Source: Epiperipatus broadwayi
Lineage: Eukaryota > Onychophora > Udeonychophora > Euonychophora > Peripatidae
Assembly: GCA_028023455.1 (NCBI GenBank)
Contig: JAQFVV010006451.1
Location: 62,001 to 126,000 of the forward strand
Length of the DNA stretch: 64,000 nt
Direction: 5' to 3'
Under the pieces are notes generated by a model. The model worked only from the letters and a program-made list of their open reading frames with translations, made no database searches and was not told the origin of the DNA. Shown here piece after piece: positions 48,319-61,200 of the stretch. Numbering within the stretch: position 1 is the first letter of the stretch; every line of letters starts with the position of its first letter. The translations under genes were made by a program, and so were the position numbers.

Positions 48319-49762
48319 ATAACTACCTAAAAGTGTTTAAAATTGTTGGTTAAGATATTAATACATCCAGAAATGAACATCAGATCATGATTGTGGGAGA
48401 TGAGCATACCATAACACCATGTGGCTCTTTATAATGCAATTGTTTAAAAATGTTTATATAATAAAATTAATTTTTTTGATGCACAAATAAGTGAATATAT
48501 GTGGAATCAACTTACAAAATTATATATATATATCAGATAACAACATGATTTACTTCAGTGAACATTTGAGTAGAAGATAAACAACATTAAATTATCAGAA
48601 ATTACTTACTCAAACAAATTTTAAACAAGATAGTCAATCAAGTTGCCAGAAATTTACATTTACCAACATCAAACTAAAATAATTAGCAATCAGTTCTTAC
48701 AAAACAAATATTTTTATATTAGGGACATTATTCACCATCTGACAGAGAACAGTTTTTTTCTAAGGAACTATAGAGGTGTTTAACAAAACCATTTTCTTTT
48801 TTAAATTCTAAAATATACCTGCACTAAGAGTAAACCGTTTGGTATATTTCATACAACCATAGTATAATAAAAATCAATAAGATTATAATGATTATACAAA
48901 TATTAAAGGTTATGAGGACATAATTAATAGCAATTTGATTGGTTGATATGTTTAAAGTTTGGTTAAGAGTTAATTTATATCTTATTTCTAGTTTAGTAAT
49001 ATGCATGTTTGGACTATAATATTGTACATCACTATAATTTGTAATTTGTAAACTCTGTCTTAGACTATTTAACAGTCCTAGTAAATGTTGAATAATGTTT
49101 TTATTTCATGCTTAAAAATCTGATTCATCATAAGCTGTAATATTCTTTCAATGAGCAGTGGTGTGAATACCAGATAATTGGCTGAATATTTTAGCTCGTT
49201 TTTTGTTTGAACAATTAACTTATGGTATTATTTCCAATTCAATATATCATTTACAGTTGAAGTGATTAATTAGTTTGTATTAATAATTATTAGTTATTAT
49301 TAATAATAACCAAATAAAATAGTCAAAATAATTAATTTAAAAAAATTATCATATGAACTAGTAATTATTCATAATTCTCAACTGTTAATGGAAAAATTAA
49401 TAAATTTCAATGACGTTAGGTTCACAACTATCAACAGTAAATTTAATACATTCCAGTACCATTAGGATTGCATCTATGTTAATATATTTCAATGCCATTA
49501 GATTCATGATCTACATTAAATTTAATAAATTTCAATATGTTAGAGTGACAGCTTCTCCATATTCCAGAGGAAAGAATAAGTCATATCACTGTGATGTTTT
49601 TGCTAACCATTCATTTAGTGCTGATTACTACATTACTGAAAGGGATTGTTTTTTTATTTGTATCTATCACTAGTGTGGCTGGCATATTGTTTTTACATTT
49701 TCATTAATTTTATATTACCCATATGTATAATAGAGGGTTTAGACATGATGAAAAAATGAATT
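48319..49762. other. Anonymous AT-rich DNA
   Basis: No gene recognised. Three short imperfect repeats of 'aatttaataaattccantnccattaggatt' type lie at about 49398-49535. Confidence 0.4.
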
Positions 49763-49866
49763 AATGATCAAATCAATACCTTAAAATTGAAAACAAAAAA
49801 AAAATCAGTTATTTAATGATCAAATCAATACCTTAAAATTGAAAACAAAAAAAAAATCAGTTATTT
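49763..49866. repeat. Perfect tandem duplication, two units of 52 bp
   Basis: The unit 'aatgatcaaatcaatacc...aatcagttattt' is repeated without visible change, so it is recent. Confidence 0.9.
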
Positions 49867-49869
49867 ACA

Positions 49870-51174
49870 AGAGAAGAATATTATTCATTTTACTTAAAGT
49901 TAAAGAAAACAAAGAGAAGTTTTTCAGCAAATCACCTGTAGAATACCAACATTTATCAAGTACAATATTAAATTTATTTAAACGCACATTGATTACGTAA
50001 GTAATATTCATTAAGACTGTAGCCTCAAGCACATGCGTATAAAATGCGATAGTAGGGACCTCTACAGGTCTTAATCCACAAGCAGAAAGAGTAAGCTTGT
50101 GGATTAAGACCTGTAGAGGTCCCTACTATCGCATTTTATACGCATGTGCTTGAGGCTACAGCCTTAATGAATATTACAAGTACAATATTGTAACAATTAA
50201 AAGTATTGAAAAACATCTCATACTAGTTAAAAATGAAAATGAATCAATTATATATTACACTTTTTTGAAAGAAAATTTTTCAATTAATGCATGACAACAA
50301 TATTGCATTTGGTGAAGCTGGGTAAAACTGGATGATGAAAGAGCTTAATGCGAGGTATAAGAACATTACTGTAGAAATTGTTATGTCATATTTAATTCTT
50401 TGTGAACCCTATCAAACGAAAGTAAGCATTCCAAAATTAGGGCTCATTGTGAAACCAATTAAAAGCTGTCAATTCAATTTGGGATGTTAAATTGATCTGA
50501 TAGAAATGTAATTTTAAACAGATAGGGATTATAAATTTATAATGATTTATCAAGACCATCTTACAAAAATTGTTCAAAAACAAAACATGCAAGGAAGTTG
50601 CCTGCCTATTATTGGATATATTTATAATATTTGGAGTACCGTGCATTTTTTAAAATGATAATGACTGAGAATTTGTGAACAGAATTATTAAAGAAGTCTG
50701 TGGAATGTGGGGTGAACTTAAAATCATTCATGGAAAACTGAGACAGTCACAAGGCTCAGTTGAAAGAGCAAATCAAGACATTGAAAATATGTTATCTACC
50801 TCACTTGATACAAACAAGATAACCAAATTATTAGAAGGATTAAAATTCATTCAATTTATGGAAAATAGAATTCATCACTCTGAAAAAGGTGCATTCCCTA
50901 TGAGGCTATATTTGGTTGTAAATCTAGAACAGGTTTGAAAGCATACTTGCCAGTTAAAACTTTATCAGAAATCACTAGTGAAAAAGACCTTGAGATGATA
51001 TTAAAAGATCAATCCAATAATGATGCTGAACTCCAGAGAGCTGCTTCAGAAGAGGATTGTGATATTACAGCAGAGAATAATGATAATGTGGAACACTTTC
51101 AATTAATAACTGATGAAGATGTGAACAAACGTAGAAATGAGAGTGTTGGTTATAGATCAACCATATTTTTTTGA
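49870..51174 (+). pseudogene. Integrase pseudogene (KRBA2-like family), N-terminal and catalytic part
   Basis: Joined across frameshifts, the plus strand reads like the retroelement-derived integrase proteins of the KRBA2-like family. Segments in order: SPVEYQHL (about 49930), then after the inserted hairpin EKHLILVKNE, MKELNARYKNIT (50333), a CEPYQTKVSIPK zinc-knuckle-like segment, IYQDHLTK at about 50540, a decayed D-N-G-R-E-F motif at about 50655, HGKLRQSQGSVERANQDIE (about 50730) and AIFGCKSRTGLKAYLP (about 50900). The D,D,E catalytic set is damaged and stops and frameshifts abound. The C-terminal part lies beyond the insertion at 54470-54895. Confidence 0.8.
49957..50189. mobile_element. 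Hairpin element (207 bp) with perfect 13-bp target duplications, inside the integrase pseudogene
   Basis: CAAGTACAATATT at 49957-49969 repeats exactly at 50177-50189. The insert has the same one-sided leader (aaatttatttaaacgcacattgattacg) and hairpin stem as the copy at 39135-39337, with a loop around 'agcagaaagagtaagc'. It separates the SPVEYQHL segment from the EKHLILVKNE segment of the integrase pseudogene, so it inserted after, or as, that gene decayed. Confidence 0.85.
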
Positions 51175-51589
51175 AATATTGCCAAATAATATGGAAGATA
51201 ATAAAGAAAAAATATATTGGTAGTATTGAAAATAGTGATCAGATCAAAGAAGATTCTTAATGTTTTCCTGAATGTTTATAATGATGGTATTTTAGTTGTA
51301 TTTATGTATTGGACTATTACCATCATCTAATGTAAGTATTGAATGTTTTTAGAAAAATTTAACTTTATTTAAATTTTTCAAATATTTTCAACTATTATTA
51401 ATAGCACACAGGTTAGTATATGCACAATGTTTCAAGAGGTATTATTCTTCCCCCTTCTTTGGGTGTTGTTGACATATGAATGACAGTACTAACATGGGAA
51501 TCAAACTTGAACTCTTAAGTTCTTGAATATTAAATTTTAAGATAATGTTTTAACCAAATGAGTCATCCAGTGTAAGGCAACAGTCTGTA

Positions 51590-52850
51590 GAAATTTCATA
51601 TACTTATCTATGAGATTCCTCCTGATTTCTCCACTTTTTCTTAATAGTAAAGTTGATTAGTTGTTTCTAAACATTGTGTATAGTCACAGTGTGTTGACTT
51701 ATGAGGTTTTCTACCAGTTGTCATGTGAGCAGCTCCTTTAAATTTTTCTCTTTTTATCTATCCAATATTTTCATATTGTCCCAATTGAACATACAGGGCT
51801 GGCTACTTTAGACAATCTTTTCTAATTATCAGTTTGTGGTCTTGCAAGTGATTTTCAATGGGACAAATATTCTCACCAATATATGCTCTTCACATTCACA
51901 TGGTATTTCATAGATGCATTTTTTTTTTACTTTTCAGCATTGAAAGTTTCAGCTTTGATTGATGTTAGAATTCCTTGTAGTGTGGTATTACACTGGTTGT
52001 AGATTTTCCTTAATTTGTCTGCTATTTTTGTATGTATGGGTACATTACAGTACCAATAATTGTTCTTTCTTTTGATGATTATTTTTGTTATCTATTTAAA
52101 GTTTTCTTAATAACAACTGATGGACAACTATTTTTCATAAGAGTTTGTTCTATATAAATCTTTTATTTTCATATCATTGGTTTTTGAACAAACATCTTTT
52201 GCTCTGTTCCAGGGTCATAATATAATTCTATGCTTATATTTCTGGTGTATTTGGATGTATAGGCTAAGTATTTTCTTGTATGTGTGGGTTTTCTGTCAAC
52301 TGTAGTTTTGATTTTGTCATGAGGGACTCTTGTCACAATAATACCTAGGAATTCCAACTTTTGTTCCTGTTCTGATTCCATTGTGATTTCAATTGAAGGG
52401 GATATGTTGTTGGTATATTTCCAGAAAGATTGTAGTAATGTTTCCCCATGTGGCCATAACATTAGATGGATATAGAGTAATCTTTATGGCTATAGTTTCA
52501 AGTTGTTTCAAGCAAATATTGCTGATCAGGAGTGACAGTGGTGAGCCCATAGCCATTTCTTAATTTTGTTGGAAGAATCTGTGCTGTATTGAAATTAGTT
52601 TGTTTTAATGCAGAATGTTAATAATTCCAATACATTATCAATAGAAAAAGTTGTTCTGGTTTGTACACTATTATCATAATTATTATTCAGAAACATTTTC
52701 AGGTATTTCAGTGATTCAGAAAAAAAGTAAAGTATCATATTTCAGCAAATTCCTCATCTTTATGGTCTGCCTGCAATCCATAATGATCATCTTCCATTAA
52801 GATTTATTGTTAGTTTTTGAAATTCATCTTCTCAAAATTTGTCAAGATTT
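51590..52850 (-). pseudogene. Penelope-like reverse transcriptase and endonuclease, minus-strand half
   Basis: The best stretch (52169-52462) reads IEITMESEQEQKLEFLGI and VDRKPTHTRKYL, the conserved 'FT.E.E....L.FLD' and 'YRKPTHT..YL' segments of Penelope-like reverse transcriptases. Upstream (about 52480-52560) is a degraded MAMGSPLS motif. Downstream (about 51840-51930) is IYEIPCECEEHIL, a GIY-YIG entry motif. Several frameshifts and stops break it, and the YVDD catalytic motif is not readable in this half. Confidence 0.8.
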
Positions 52851-52915
52851 CTCAAAGTTCTAAGTTTTTTGGCATAAAAGACTTCTCAAAGTTCTAAGTT
52901 TTTTGGCATAAAAGA
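52850..52915. repeat. Tandem duplication, two units of 33 bp, at the dimer junction
   Basis: 'ctcaaagttctaagttttttggcataaaagac' starts at 52851 and again at 52884. It marks or follows the head-to-head junction. Confidence 0.85.
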
Positions 52916-52920
52916 CCTAG

Positions 52921-54240
52921 TTCTTTGTAAGGGATTCTAAGCACCTTGTAGAATTAATCGATAATGTGAAAATTGAAATAACTGACTTATTGGTAAGCTT
53001 TGATGTGGAATGTTTATTAAAATGTACCATATGAAGAAACATTTCTATTGCAAGGAAAATATTAAATGGTGATAATAGTTTACAAACCAGAATAACTCTT
53101 CCTATTGATATTATAGTAGAACTATTAATATTCTACATAAAACAACCTACTTTTAATATAACACAGAATTTTTCCAACAAAATCAAGGAATGGCTATGGG
53201 CTCACCATTGTCACCTGATTAGTAATACTTATGTAGAAGAACTTAAAATAATAGCCATAAAAATTACTCCATAACCATCTAAAGATTGGCTTCATTATGT
53301 AGATGATACATTTGTTGTATGGTCACATGATGAAGCACTCCTACAAACATTCAGGGAACACATCAACAACATATTCCCTTCAATTAAATTCACAATACAA
53401 TCAGAACAAAAACAAAAATTGGTATTGTTAGATGTTCTTGTGACAAAATTCCTCATGGCAAAATCAAAACTATAGTTTATAAAAAACCCACAGATACATA
53501 AAAATGTTTATCCTATACATCCAATCATGTCAGAAACACAGAACATGGAGTTATATTATCACTATAAAACAGAGCAAAAATGATTTGAAAAAAGAAAAGA
53601 TCTATATAGAACAAACTCTTATGAAAAATGGTTATCCATCAGCTGTTATTCAAAAAACCTTAAATAGGTAACAAAAATAAAAATTAAAAGAAAAAAAAAT
53701 TATTAATACTGTAGTGTACTCATTTATACCAAAAATAGCAGACAAATTAAGAAAAATCTACAATTAGTATAATGTTGAAATGCTTTTCAGATTTATACCA
53801 CAATACAAGGAATTCTAATATCTACAAAGCCTAAACTTGAAATGTAGAAAAAAAATGTGTCTTGGTGAGATCAGTTGTCTTGTTGAGAAGCACTTGCAAG
53901 AACATAAATTGTTGATTAGAAGAGAGCAAATAGTTGTAGCTAAGGAGCAGACTATGTATGTACCAATGAATGTATGTTTAATTGGAAAAAATACAAAATA
54001 TTGGACAGATAAAGAGATAACAAGAAGAAAATTTAAAAGAGCAGATCACATGACAATGGTGAACAACTCCATAAGTCAACCTAGGGTGATGATACACAAC
54101 GTATGGAAACTACTAATCAGTTTTTTTCTTAAGTCAAAGTGGAAAAATCAGGAAGAACCTTATAGGAAACATATGAAACTTCTATTGACTGTTGCCTTTG
54201 GCAGTATGACTCAGTTGATTAGAGAATCACCTTAAAATTT
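52921..54240 (+). pseudogene. Penelope-like reverse transcriptase and endonuclease, plus-strand half
   Basis: In order: FVRDSKHLVELID and TDLLVSFDVECL (motif A, SFDV, about 52980), QTRITLPIDII, FFQQNQGMAMGSPLSPD (about 53170), HYVDDTFVVW (catalytic YVDD, about 53296), INNIFPSIKFTIQSEQKQK, then a drifted K-K-P-T-D-T, a linker with MKNGYPSAVIQ, and GEISCLVEKHLQEHKLL (GIY-YIG region, 53857 onward). The element copies itself by target-primed reverse transcription with this pair of activities. Frameshifts and stops (for example after GSPLSPD) make it inactive, although individual catalytic motifs survive better here than in the minus half. Confidence 0.85.
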
Positions 54241-54469
54241 AATATTCATGATTCTAAGAGTTCAGGTTTAATTCCCATGCTAGTACTATTACTGGTCAGC
54301 TCAGCAACACTTGGAGAAGTTGAAAGAATAATACCCTTGAAATGTTGTGCATATACTAACCTGTTTTCTATTGATAATAGTTGAATGTATTTGGAATACA
54401 TTTTTTTCTAAAAACATTCAATATATTAGTTTATGGAAATAGTCCAATATATAAATACAAAGAAAAACT

Positions 54470-54895
54470 GAAAAAAATGTTACAACATTCTAAGACTAAA
54501 TTTCTATATTACAAAGTAGGAGAATGCATTCAGTTAAAGAAGCCAAGACATAGATAGGACTAAAGCTGATAGATAACTGGAATATTTTTGCTGATATAAT
54601 GTCAATTAAAAATAATAACTTATATAAAATTGGTACAAATTTTGGCATTTTAAATCAATTCTATGCCAGGAATGAATTTACAGTTTGCAAAGAAAACTTT
54701 ATTTCAATTAATGATATTCCTAGCATGGAAATAAGTTTAAGAGATTGTGCTAATAGGAACTCCAATTTAGGTGGTCAAGAATTCAAACATTGCAATTGCC
54801 TAGATGGTTGTGACTCATATCACTGCAAATGTAAAAAATCAAAAATTCTTTGCAATTCTAAATGCCGCAAAAGCTTATCCTGCAAATATAAATAG
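54470..54895 (+). pseudogene. Integrase pseudogene, C-terminal part after the Penelope-like insertion
   Basis: The plus strand resumes the KRBA2-like protein: KMLQHSKTKFLYYKVGE (about 54480), then from 54599 LYKIGTNFGILNQFYARN, a segment with ISLRDCANRNS and GGQEF, and a cysteine-rich tail CNCLDGCDSYHCKCKKS and LCNSKCRKSLSCKYK. In the family the tail follows the integrase in a single protein. Here the two parts are 3.3 kb apart because of the inserted dimer. A stop-rich stretch at about 54540-54590 shows decay. Confidence 0.8.
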
Positions 54896-55812
54896 TTTTG
54901 CAATATTATATTATATATAAATATGTTGTAATATTTGTAATTTTATAAAAGTGTAAAAATTTTACCTAATTAAAATTTTCATATTATTTTGTATTCCTTA
55001 TTTGTATAATTTTATCATAATGTGAAAATATTTACAAAGATAAGTAAAAAAATCACTAAATATCAAAATAATATTATACTATATATATATATATATATAT
55101 TACATTTACCAGATTCCATATATTTTTATAACATTTACCTAGACTCCTACTGGTAATTATCAATAATTACCTGGCCAATGTGATTTTTTTGTATATTTTA
55201 TCACTTTGACCAAAAGACTCATAATTATTAGTAATAACTGGTAATTGTTAATAATAACTGAATTTATTACTTTAATAGTAACATATTCATACTTGGGTTA
55301 TAGATAAATACATATGCCCAATCAATATTAATAATTTTGTCTATAATTTTTTTAAAAATATATTTTTTTCACTTACAATCTTGAGCATTTTGACAGTGGT
55401 CCATCTATTTTTTTCCTCATCATTTTTTATTTTACTTCTTAATTTACATCATTAAAATTTTAGAACATTACATTTAGTATTTTCTTTTTTAAATATCTAC
55501 TTTAATTACTTTGAGAATCAAATTTCAAAAAACCTTTTTTTTAATTTTAATTAAATTTGAACAAATTACCTTTTCATCTTATTTTAAATAGGTTAAGTAT
55601 TTCTGTGCTTTCTTTAATATTTTTTTAATGGAAAATTTGTCTCCAATGCTTCAAAATTATTGTTGGTACTGTATAATAATGCCCCATAAAGTTCTCATCA
55701 TCTATTATTTAAAATAGTTCTTCATTATGGAAAATTTTCGAATTTAAAAAAAATGTTTTTATACCATATTTAATTCAACTTAGGAGTGCATTATTATATG
55801 AGCACATTTTTT
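54896..55812. other. Anonymous AT-rich DNA
   Basis: Nothing recognisable apart from an (AT)n run at about 55081-55100. Confidence 0.4.
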
Positions 55813-55905
55813 TTCTCATATGTCAAAGCGTCGGCCAGGAAGCGAACCCGGGACAACTGCTTGTAAGGCGGCTGTGCTAACCACTCGGCCATCAACGCTT
55901 GACAA
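55812..55905 (-). mobile_element. tRNA-derived SINE, minus strand, well preserved
   Basis: On the minus strand the head reads like a tRNA: TGGCCGAGTGG (A-box), GGGTTCGCTTCC (B-box), a body similar to the SINE at 7457, then ATATGAG and an A run. Flanking 'cacattt' strings on both sides (about 55804 and 55907) suggest a target duplication, partly decayed. A polymerase III internal promoter is implied by the boxes. Confidence 0.85.
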
Positions 55906-56500
55906 CACATTTATTTTTGACAACATTATTTTGGATAAAAGTTAAAAAATTCTACTAATCATTTTATTAGGGCATCAATTATTATTTAACTCTTATATAA
56001 ACTTTAAACTGACAGATTACATATCAATTATTGAACCCCGTTTAACGCTTCCCTGTTTCTTCTTATGTGCGCAGATATGCACTATATAATAAAACTTAAT
56101 AACTCCACTCTCATTTTGAATATAAGTATAGATTTTAAAAAATCAAATGATCCCCAAGATATATTTCTGAGTCAACCAGCCACTATCTGTTGGCCCAAAT
56201 ATTTTTCTACATATAACTCCATTAGTATAGTTTAGTATTTATTTACAAATAAAAAAAAGAGAGGAATCAAATTAATAATATTCCTGCTGGGATTTAGTAA
56301 TTGATATATCAAGCACTAATTCAGTTTAAAATCTATGTCTAGGCTAAACAAAGTAACAATAATTATAGCCTGTTAAAATGATTATTAATAAATATTTATC
56401 TAATATGATTTTATTAAAAATTGAATGCTTTTAAATAATGTCACATTTGAAAATTAAATTTTAACTGCTCGCTATGAATGAATAGACATATTTTGGAAAG
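55906..56500. other. Anonymous AT-rich DNA
   Basis: Nothing recognisable. Confidence 0.4.
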
Positions 56501-56610
56501 AATTTGGGCTAGCTGATGATCACTGGTTCTTCCAAAAATGCATATAGGGGTGTATTTGCTTTTTCCATATGTGTTTATTCATGTAATTTAAGAGTGTATA
56601 GAGTTTGTAA
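56500..56610 (+). repeat. Decayed single arm of family A
   Basis: CUGAUGA (56513-56519) is followed by 'tcactggttcttcc', AAAA, then 'atgcatataggggtgtatttgctttttcc.tatgtgt', which echoes the family A arm. Stem II no longer pairs. Confidence 0.5.
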
Positions 56611-56872
56611 ATTTTATTCGTTATAGTTTAAGCTATTAATTACACTTAATATTTTTATGTTAACTAAATGACACGCACGTCTGGTATTTTTGATGAAATA
56701 AATTTCTTTAAATAATGAGAATGTTTCTTCCCTTCATCATTCATGCAATAAATATATTTATTTGTAAGTATAATCAAAATACATATGTATCATAACAAGC
56801 TTTTATTCTTATGAATATTAATGTGTCTTCTAAACATCACATGATCATCATTTCTTATGCTTGCTTATAACT

Positions 56873-57230
56873 GTTATTAAAACAGGCAAAACTCTCTATA
56901 TGTATTTCCACTCAGTGCAAGACAGAGTAATCAATGGATGCCAGAAGGTTTGTGCATAAAATCCCATCTAGTGCCTACCCATCCAATATCCTCAGACTAG
57001 TTTCTGGCATGTAGCATTCATCAATGAGGAGCCTTGGATCTGAGAGCACCTAGTGTCATGCTTTCAGGTACAAGGCTATCATTGATGAAGATCACAAGCC
57101 AGAAACTAGTCTGAGGATATTGGATGAGTATGCACTAGATGGGATTTTATGCACAGACCTTCTGGCATCATTAATTACTCTGTCTTGCACTGAGTGACAA
57201 TACGTATAGAGAGTTTTGCCTGTTTGAATA
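56873..57230. repeat. Family C inverted-repeat element
   Basis: The ends pair 'ttaaaacaggcaaaactctc' with 'gagagttttgcctgttt'. Hammerhead-like strings face each other: UUGAUGA...GAAA on the minus strand (core about 57018-57024, GAAA at 57001-57004) and UUGAUGA (57082-57088) then GAAA (57102-57105) and CUAGUC on the plus strand. G8 is intact in both, but C3 is U and stem II is weak. Confidence 0.75.
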
Positions 57231-58184
57231 TATATATTCTATTTGGCTAACTTTTAAAAATAATAATAAATATAAATTAGCAATATTGATAAAATATAAA
57301 AGATTCTTAGCATAACTAATTATAAATTAAATAGAACTATAGTAATGTTCTAAACTATAATCATATTTTTAAATATATATTTTTTCTACAAGTAAAACAT
57401 ATATTTTAAAAGCAAAGATGATAATTATTTTGCCTTCATAACATTGTTTTAATTATAGAACTATTTTACACATAGCTCTAACATGTTTTTTTTTTCTAAT
57501 AAAATACATTCATGAATGAAAACAGAATAAATCATTCAATTGTAATATTTCCGTAATAGCATAGGTCCAGTTTCTAATATGAGATTATTGCGAAGTACCA
57601 TTATTTCAAAGACGAATCTTATGCTACTGAAACTTTCAATTCTTTATTGTCTCTAACTAGAAACATTACTTTATATATAAATATATTAACTTATTATTAT
57701 TTTAAATATTTAAAAGATGAATAAATAATAATAAATATTGCTGAAATAATATGTTTAATGATCTGTTAAGTCAACTTTCAACTTAAAGTATAACTGAGAT
57801 ATAATTGGCAAAAAATCATAAATTCTAAGTATTCTTTTAAGTTTATATATATATTAAGATTATTTTTGTTATTTTATAAATACTGTTTGTGTTTCCAACA
57901 AAACTGATATCACTTCTTGCTGTTACTCAGTCTATCTTTACAAAAATAACTCGCAGTTAATAATTCATTTAAACAGGTATTTCTGAGAAGCTTCTCATCT
58001 CTATATCTATTTCTTCTATAAGAAAGCTAGGTTTACATTGTTAGTTGAAATTTGCAAATAACCAACTCAATAATTATCTAAATTCACTTTTGTAGATAAT
58101 TCAGTTCCTTGTTCTTCAAAATTCTTATTTATATTATGAATAAAATTTACTTAGTAGTTATAATATATATAAATTATTTTTTTA
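57231..58184. other. Anonymous AT-rich DNA
   Basis: Nothing recognisable. Confidence 0.4.
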
Positions 58185-58251
58185 GGTAAAACCGTGTACT
58201 ATTTTCTATTATATACCGATATTTCGACGAACTAGCATCCGCCATTGTCAA
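58185..58251. repeat. Single arm of the 14.04-kb hairpin
   Basis: 'ccgatatttcgacgaactagcatccgccattgt' matches the right arm of the hairpin at 14040-14225 almost exactly. The mirror arm is absent and the sequence then changes abruptly to 'caataggggatattaccc'. Confidence 0.8.
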
Positions 58252-61200
58252 TAGGGGATATTACCCAAAAAATAATTTATTTATATTATACAATCATGAA
58301 AATATTAAATATATGTATATATAATATCTATATTGATAATAACAATGGAAAAAATTATAATTGTATATTTATATCAAAAAATAGAAATTAATGAAGTTCA
58401 TTATATTGTTTTTTTCATATAAATTATAATGAATAATATAAATATCATATATATAACAGTTATATATTTATAGTAAAAATTATACGAAAAAGCCTTATTT
58501 GGCATATAATTGTGTACCCTTCTCAAATGTTAAGCATCTATTTTAGTGTTAATCAATTATTGCAGATGGAACACCATCTAGTGTTCTGTAATGGAAGTAA
58601 AATAACAATCACAAAATATAACATGAATAAAATAGAATAAAATTATGATATAGTGATTCAATAAAAGTTTAAAAAATGACCGTATAATACAATATAAAAA
58701 ATAAATAAAAATATATCTTATATAACTTTATGTATAATACTTTAGTATATAATTTTTTATTCATTTTTAATTGGCCAGTTATTAATTAAATTTACTGAAG
58801 TTTTATAAATATTCATACAATTACTTAAGTTATGTTTAATATAAGATGTTTTTTATATTTGTCTTATTGAATTTTTAATGTGATTTGAAGGTTTAATATT
58901 TTTTGTAGCATCTATTTATGCTCATGAGTTAAATAATGAATGTATAAAGCAGATTTGTCATCTCATCTATTAATTACATTGTTATGTTCTTTATTTCTTA
59001 CTTTTAACTGTTTTCCTATATGGCCATAGTAAATCATTATACAATATTCTCAATTTAATTTATATATAATGTTTTTTTTTTGCATTCTATGGTTAAGAAA
59101 AAAAAATATAATATTTATTTTAAATAATGTTTACAATAATACATATCAAATTTATTTATTATAATAACTGATTGTTCTTTTCCTGAAAAACAACAACCGA
59201 CCAATCCTAGGCAGAAGTTCCATTTTTTGTGATCTGCTATATTTTTCCTATGTTTTTATACAAATATTGTAAATAATGCTTGTAATAATAAAAAATTATG
59301 TCACACAGCAATACTTTTCTTATGAGTGGTATCAGATACCTCCTATTTAATGTTTATATTATAAAACCACATTGCTATCTATGCAAGTTAATGAAGATAC
59401 TATTCTATAACACGATAACTCACACAAAATTGGCTACCATATTAAAAAAATGGCAGGTATTAAAAAAAAGGCTTGAATTTTTTTTTAAAGATTGTAGCAA
59501 ATAATCAATTATAAATCAATGTATTGGGTTCAAATTGATGTTCAACATATATTTCATATGAAGATCTATTGTATTATGAGGTAAATATATATGTAAATAA
59601 TGTAAATCAATTTTCAAATAGCCTGCTGTCAGATAATGATCTTTACAACATTGTCTTATAAAAAAAAATAAATAAAATATTACCAGATGACATTAGTTAG
59701 ATAAGAGGTTTTTCATGATTTCCATCTTTCTTTCAAAATATTTATTAAACAAGTACAATGTTTACAGTGACAAATATGTATACATGGTAAATTAAAAGGA
59801 AAGCTAGAATTACAAACATAAATAAGAATTACATGATTATAAATAAATATGAGATAGTATTATTCTGGGTAAAAGGGAGACCCAAATCCTGGTCTACTGT
59901 TAACACACAAGTAGGCCAATTAAGCTCACCCAACTCACCCAGACAAACTGCCTCACACTACCAAGAGTCACTTAGTCAATCTAGAGTTTGGTCTTTTGTC
60001 TATTTCTTAGCTAAAATACCATATTAGCTAGGTTGCTTTTAACCTAATTTCTAAAAATATAATTAACTAGAGTCCGGATAAATTTACAATTATATCTTGC
60101 CTGAATTAAACTCCTGATCATGACCACTGTAGATAATGCCTAATTCCACAATGAAGTCTGCAAATTAAAGGAAGTACTAACTCATATTAAAACACTGAAA
60201 ATAGTAAAATACAATCTTAAACATTTTTGGTGCTAAACACTTTTCTGAAAAGTTCTGAAAATGTATTAAAATTTTTATTTTACTAATTTCAATAATTTGT
60301 CTGAATTTACATGGATGTTGCTTTTTAATTTATTACATAATACATAACGGAAAAAATGCTTAAATAGTTACAATGGTGCAAAACTTTTTCAATATTTCTT
60401 TACAGAAAGACAATAGTTTAAATTAAAAAGAAATTATAATTTTCAAATGACTTCCAGTGAGAGTTTTATTGTTCTTCTTTTTCTTACCACCTTGATAAGA
60501 ATATCTAGATACCTTTTAATTAATTAATAACTGGATTCCTAAACTAGATTAATTATAGATTGCCTACATAAATAAAATCTAAGATTCTTTGATAAATCAT
60601 CATGTAGTAAATTAAACTTCTGCCCTGATTCAGAATTTACATCAAAAATCTGGCACTAAAATGCTATAAATACTGAAGGGAAAAGGCTCTTTTATATGTT
60701 TATCCTGATTAAAAGAATAATCCCTAGTTTAGGTCTTTTTATCTTATGATGAAAATGCAAAAGGTTTGCTAATTGCAGAAGATCTTAGAGGCATAAGAAT
60801 TGCTCACAGAAATAAACCATTAAGTAAGTAGGAGTAGTTTTATTGATATGCTCCAAGAACATAAAAAAATAATGGTGAAAGAGTTATTTTATTAATTTTT
60901 TACAATAATGCAGAAATAAGACATAAAATGTTTGAATTATTTATTCTAGAAGATGCAATACTTGATTTATCAGAACTGAAAAAGTTACTTTATAACTCAT
61001 AGCTACCTGCCACATATATAAATAATATAAAAAAAAATTCAAACTTTCTATGCAGATAATTAAAGATAATGGTTCAAATAACATAAAAAATAAAATAAAT
61101 ATTTAAATTGTTTATAAAATGTACATTATAACATTTGGAATGAAGCAGAAAAAAAAACACCAGGAAGGATTGATGAATAATCAAAACTGTCCATTGGATT

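Larger units (their letters stand above)
51297..54459. mobile_element. Inverted dimer of a Penelope-like element, about 3.2 kb, inserted in the integrase pseudogene
   Basis: The ends are inverted: 'gttgtatttatgtattggacta' and 'tagtccaatatataaatacaaa'. Further in, 'cacaggttagtatatgcacaatgtttcaagaggtattattctt' has its mirror at 54320-54362. Each half codes, on its own strand, for a Penelope-type reverse transcriptase followed by a GIY-YIG endonuclease. The halves meet head to head near 52880-52920. The short element at 26344 is the same ends without the coding middle. Confidence 0.85.
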
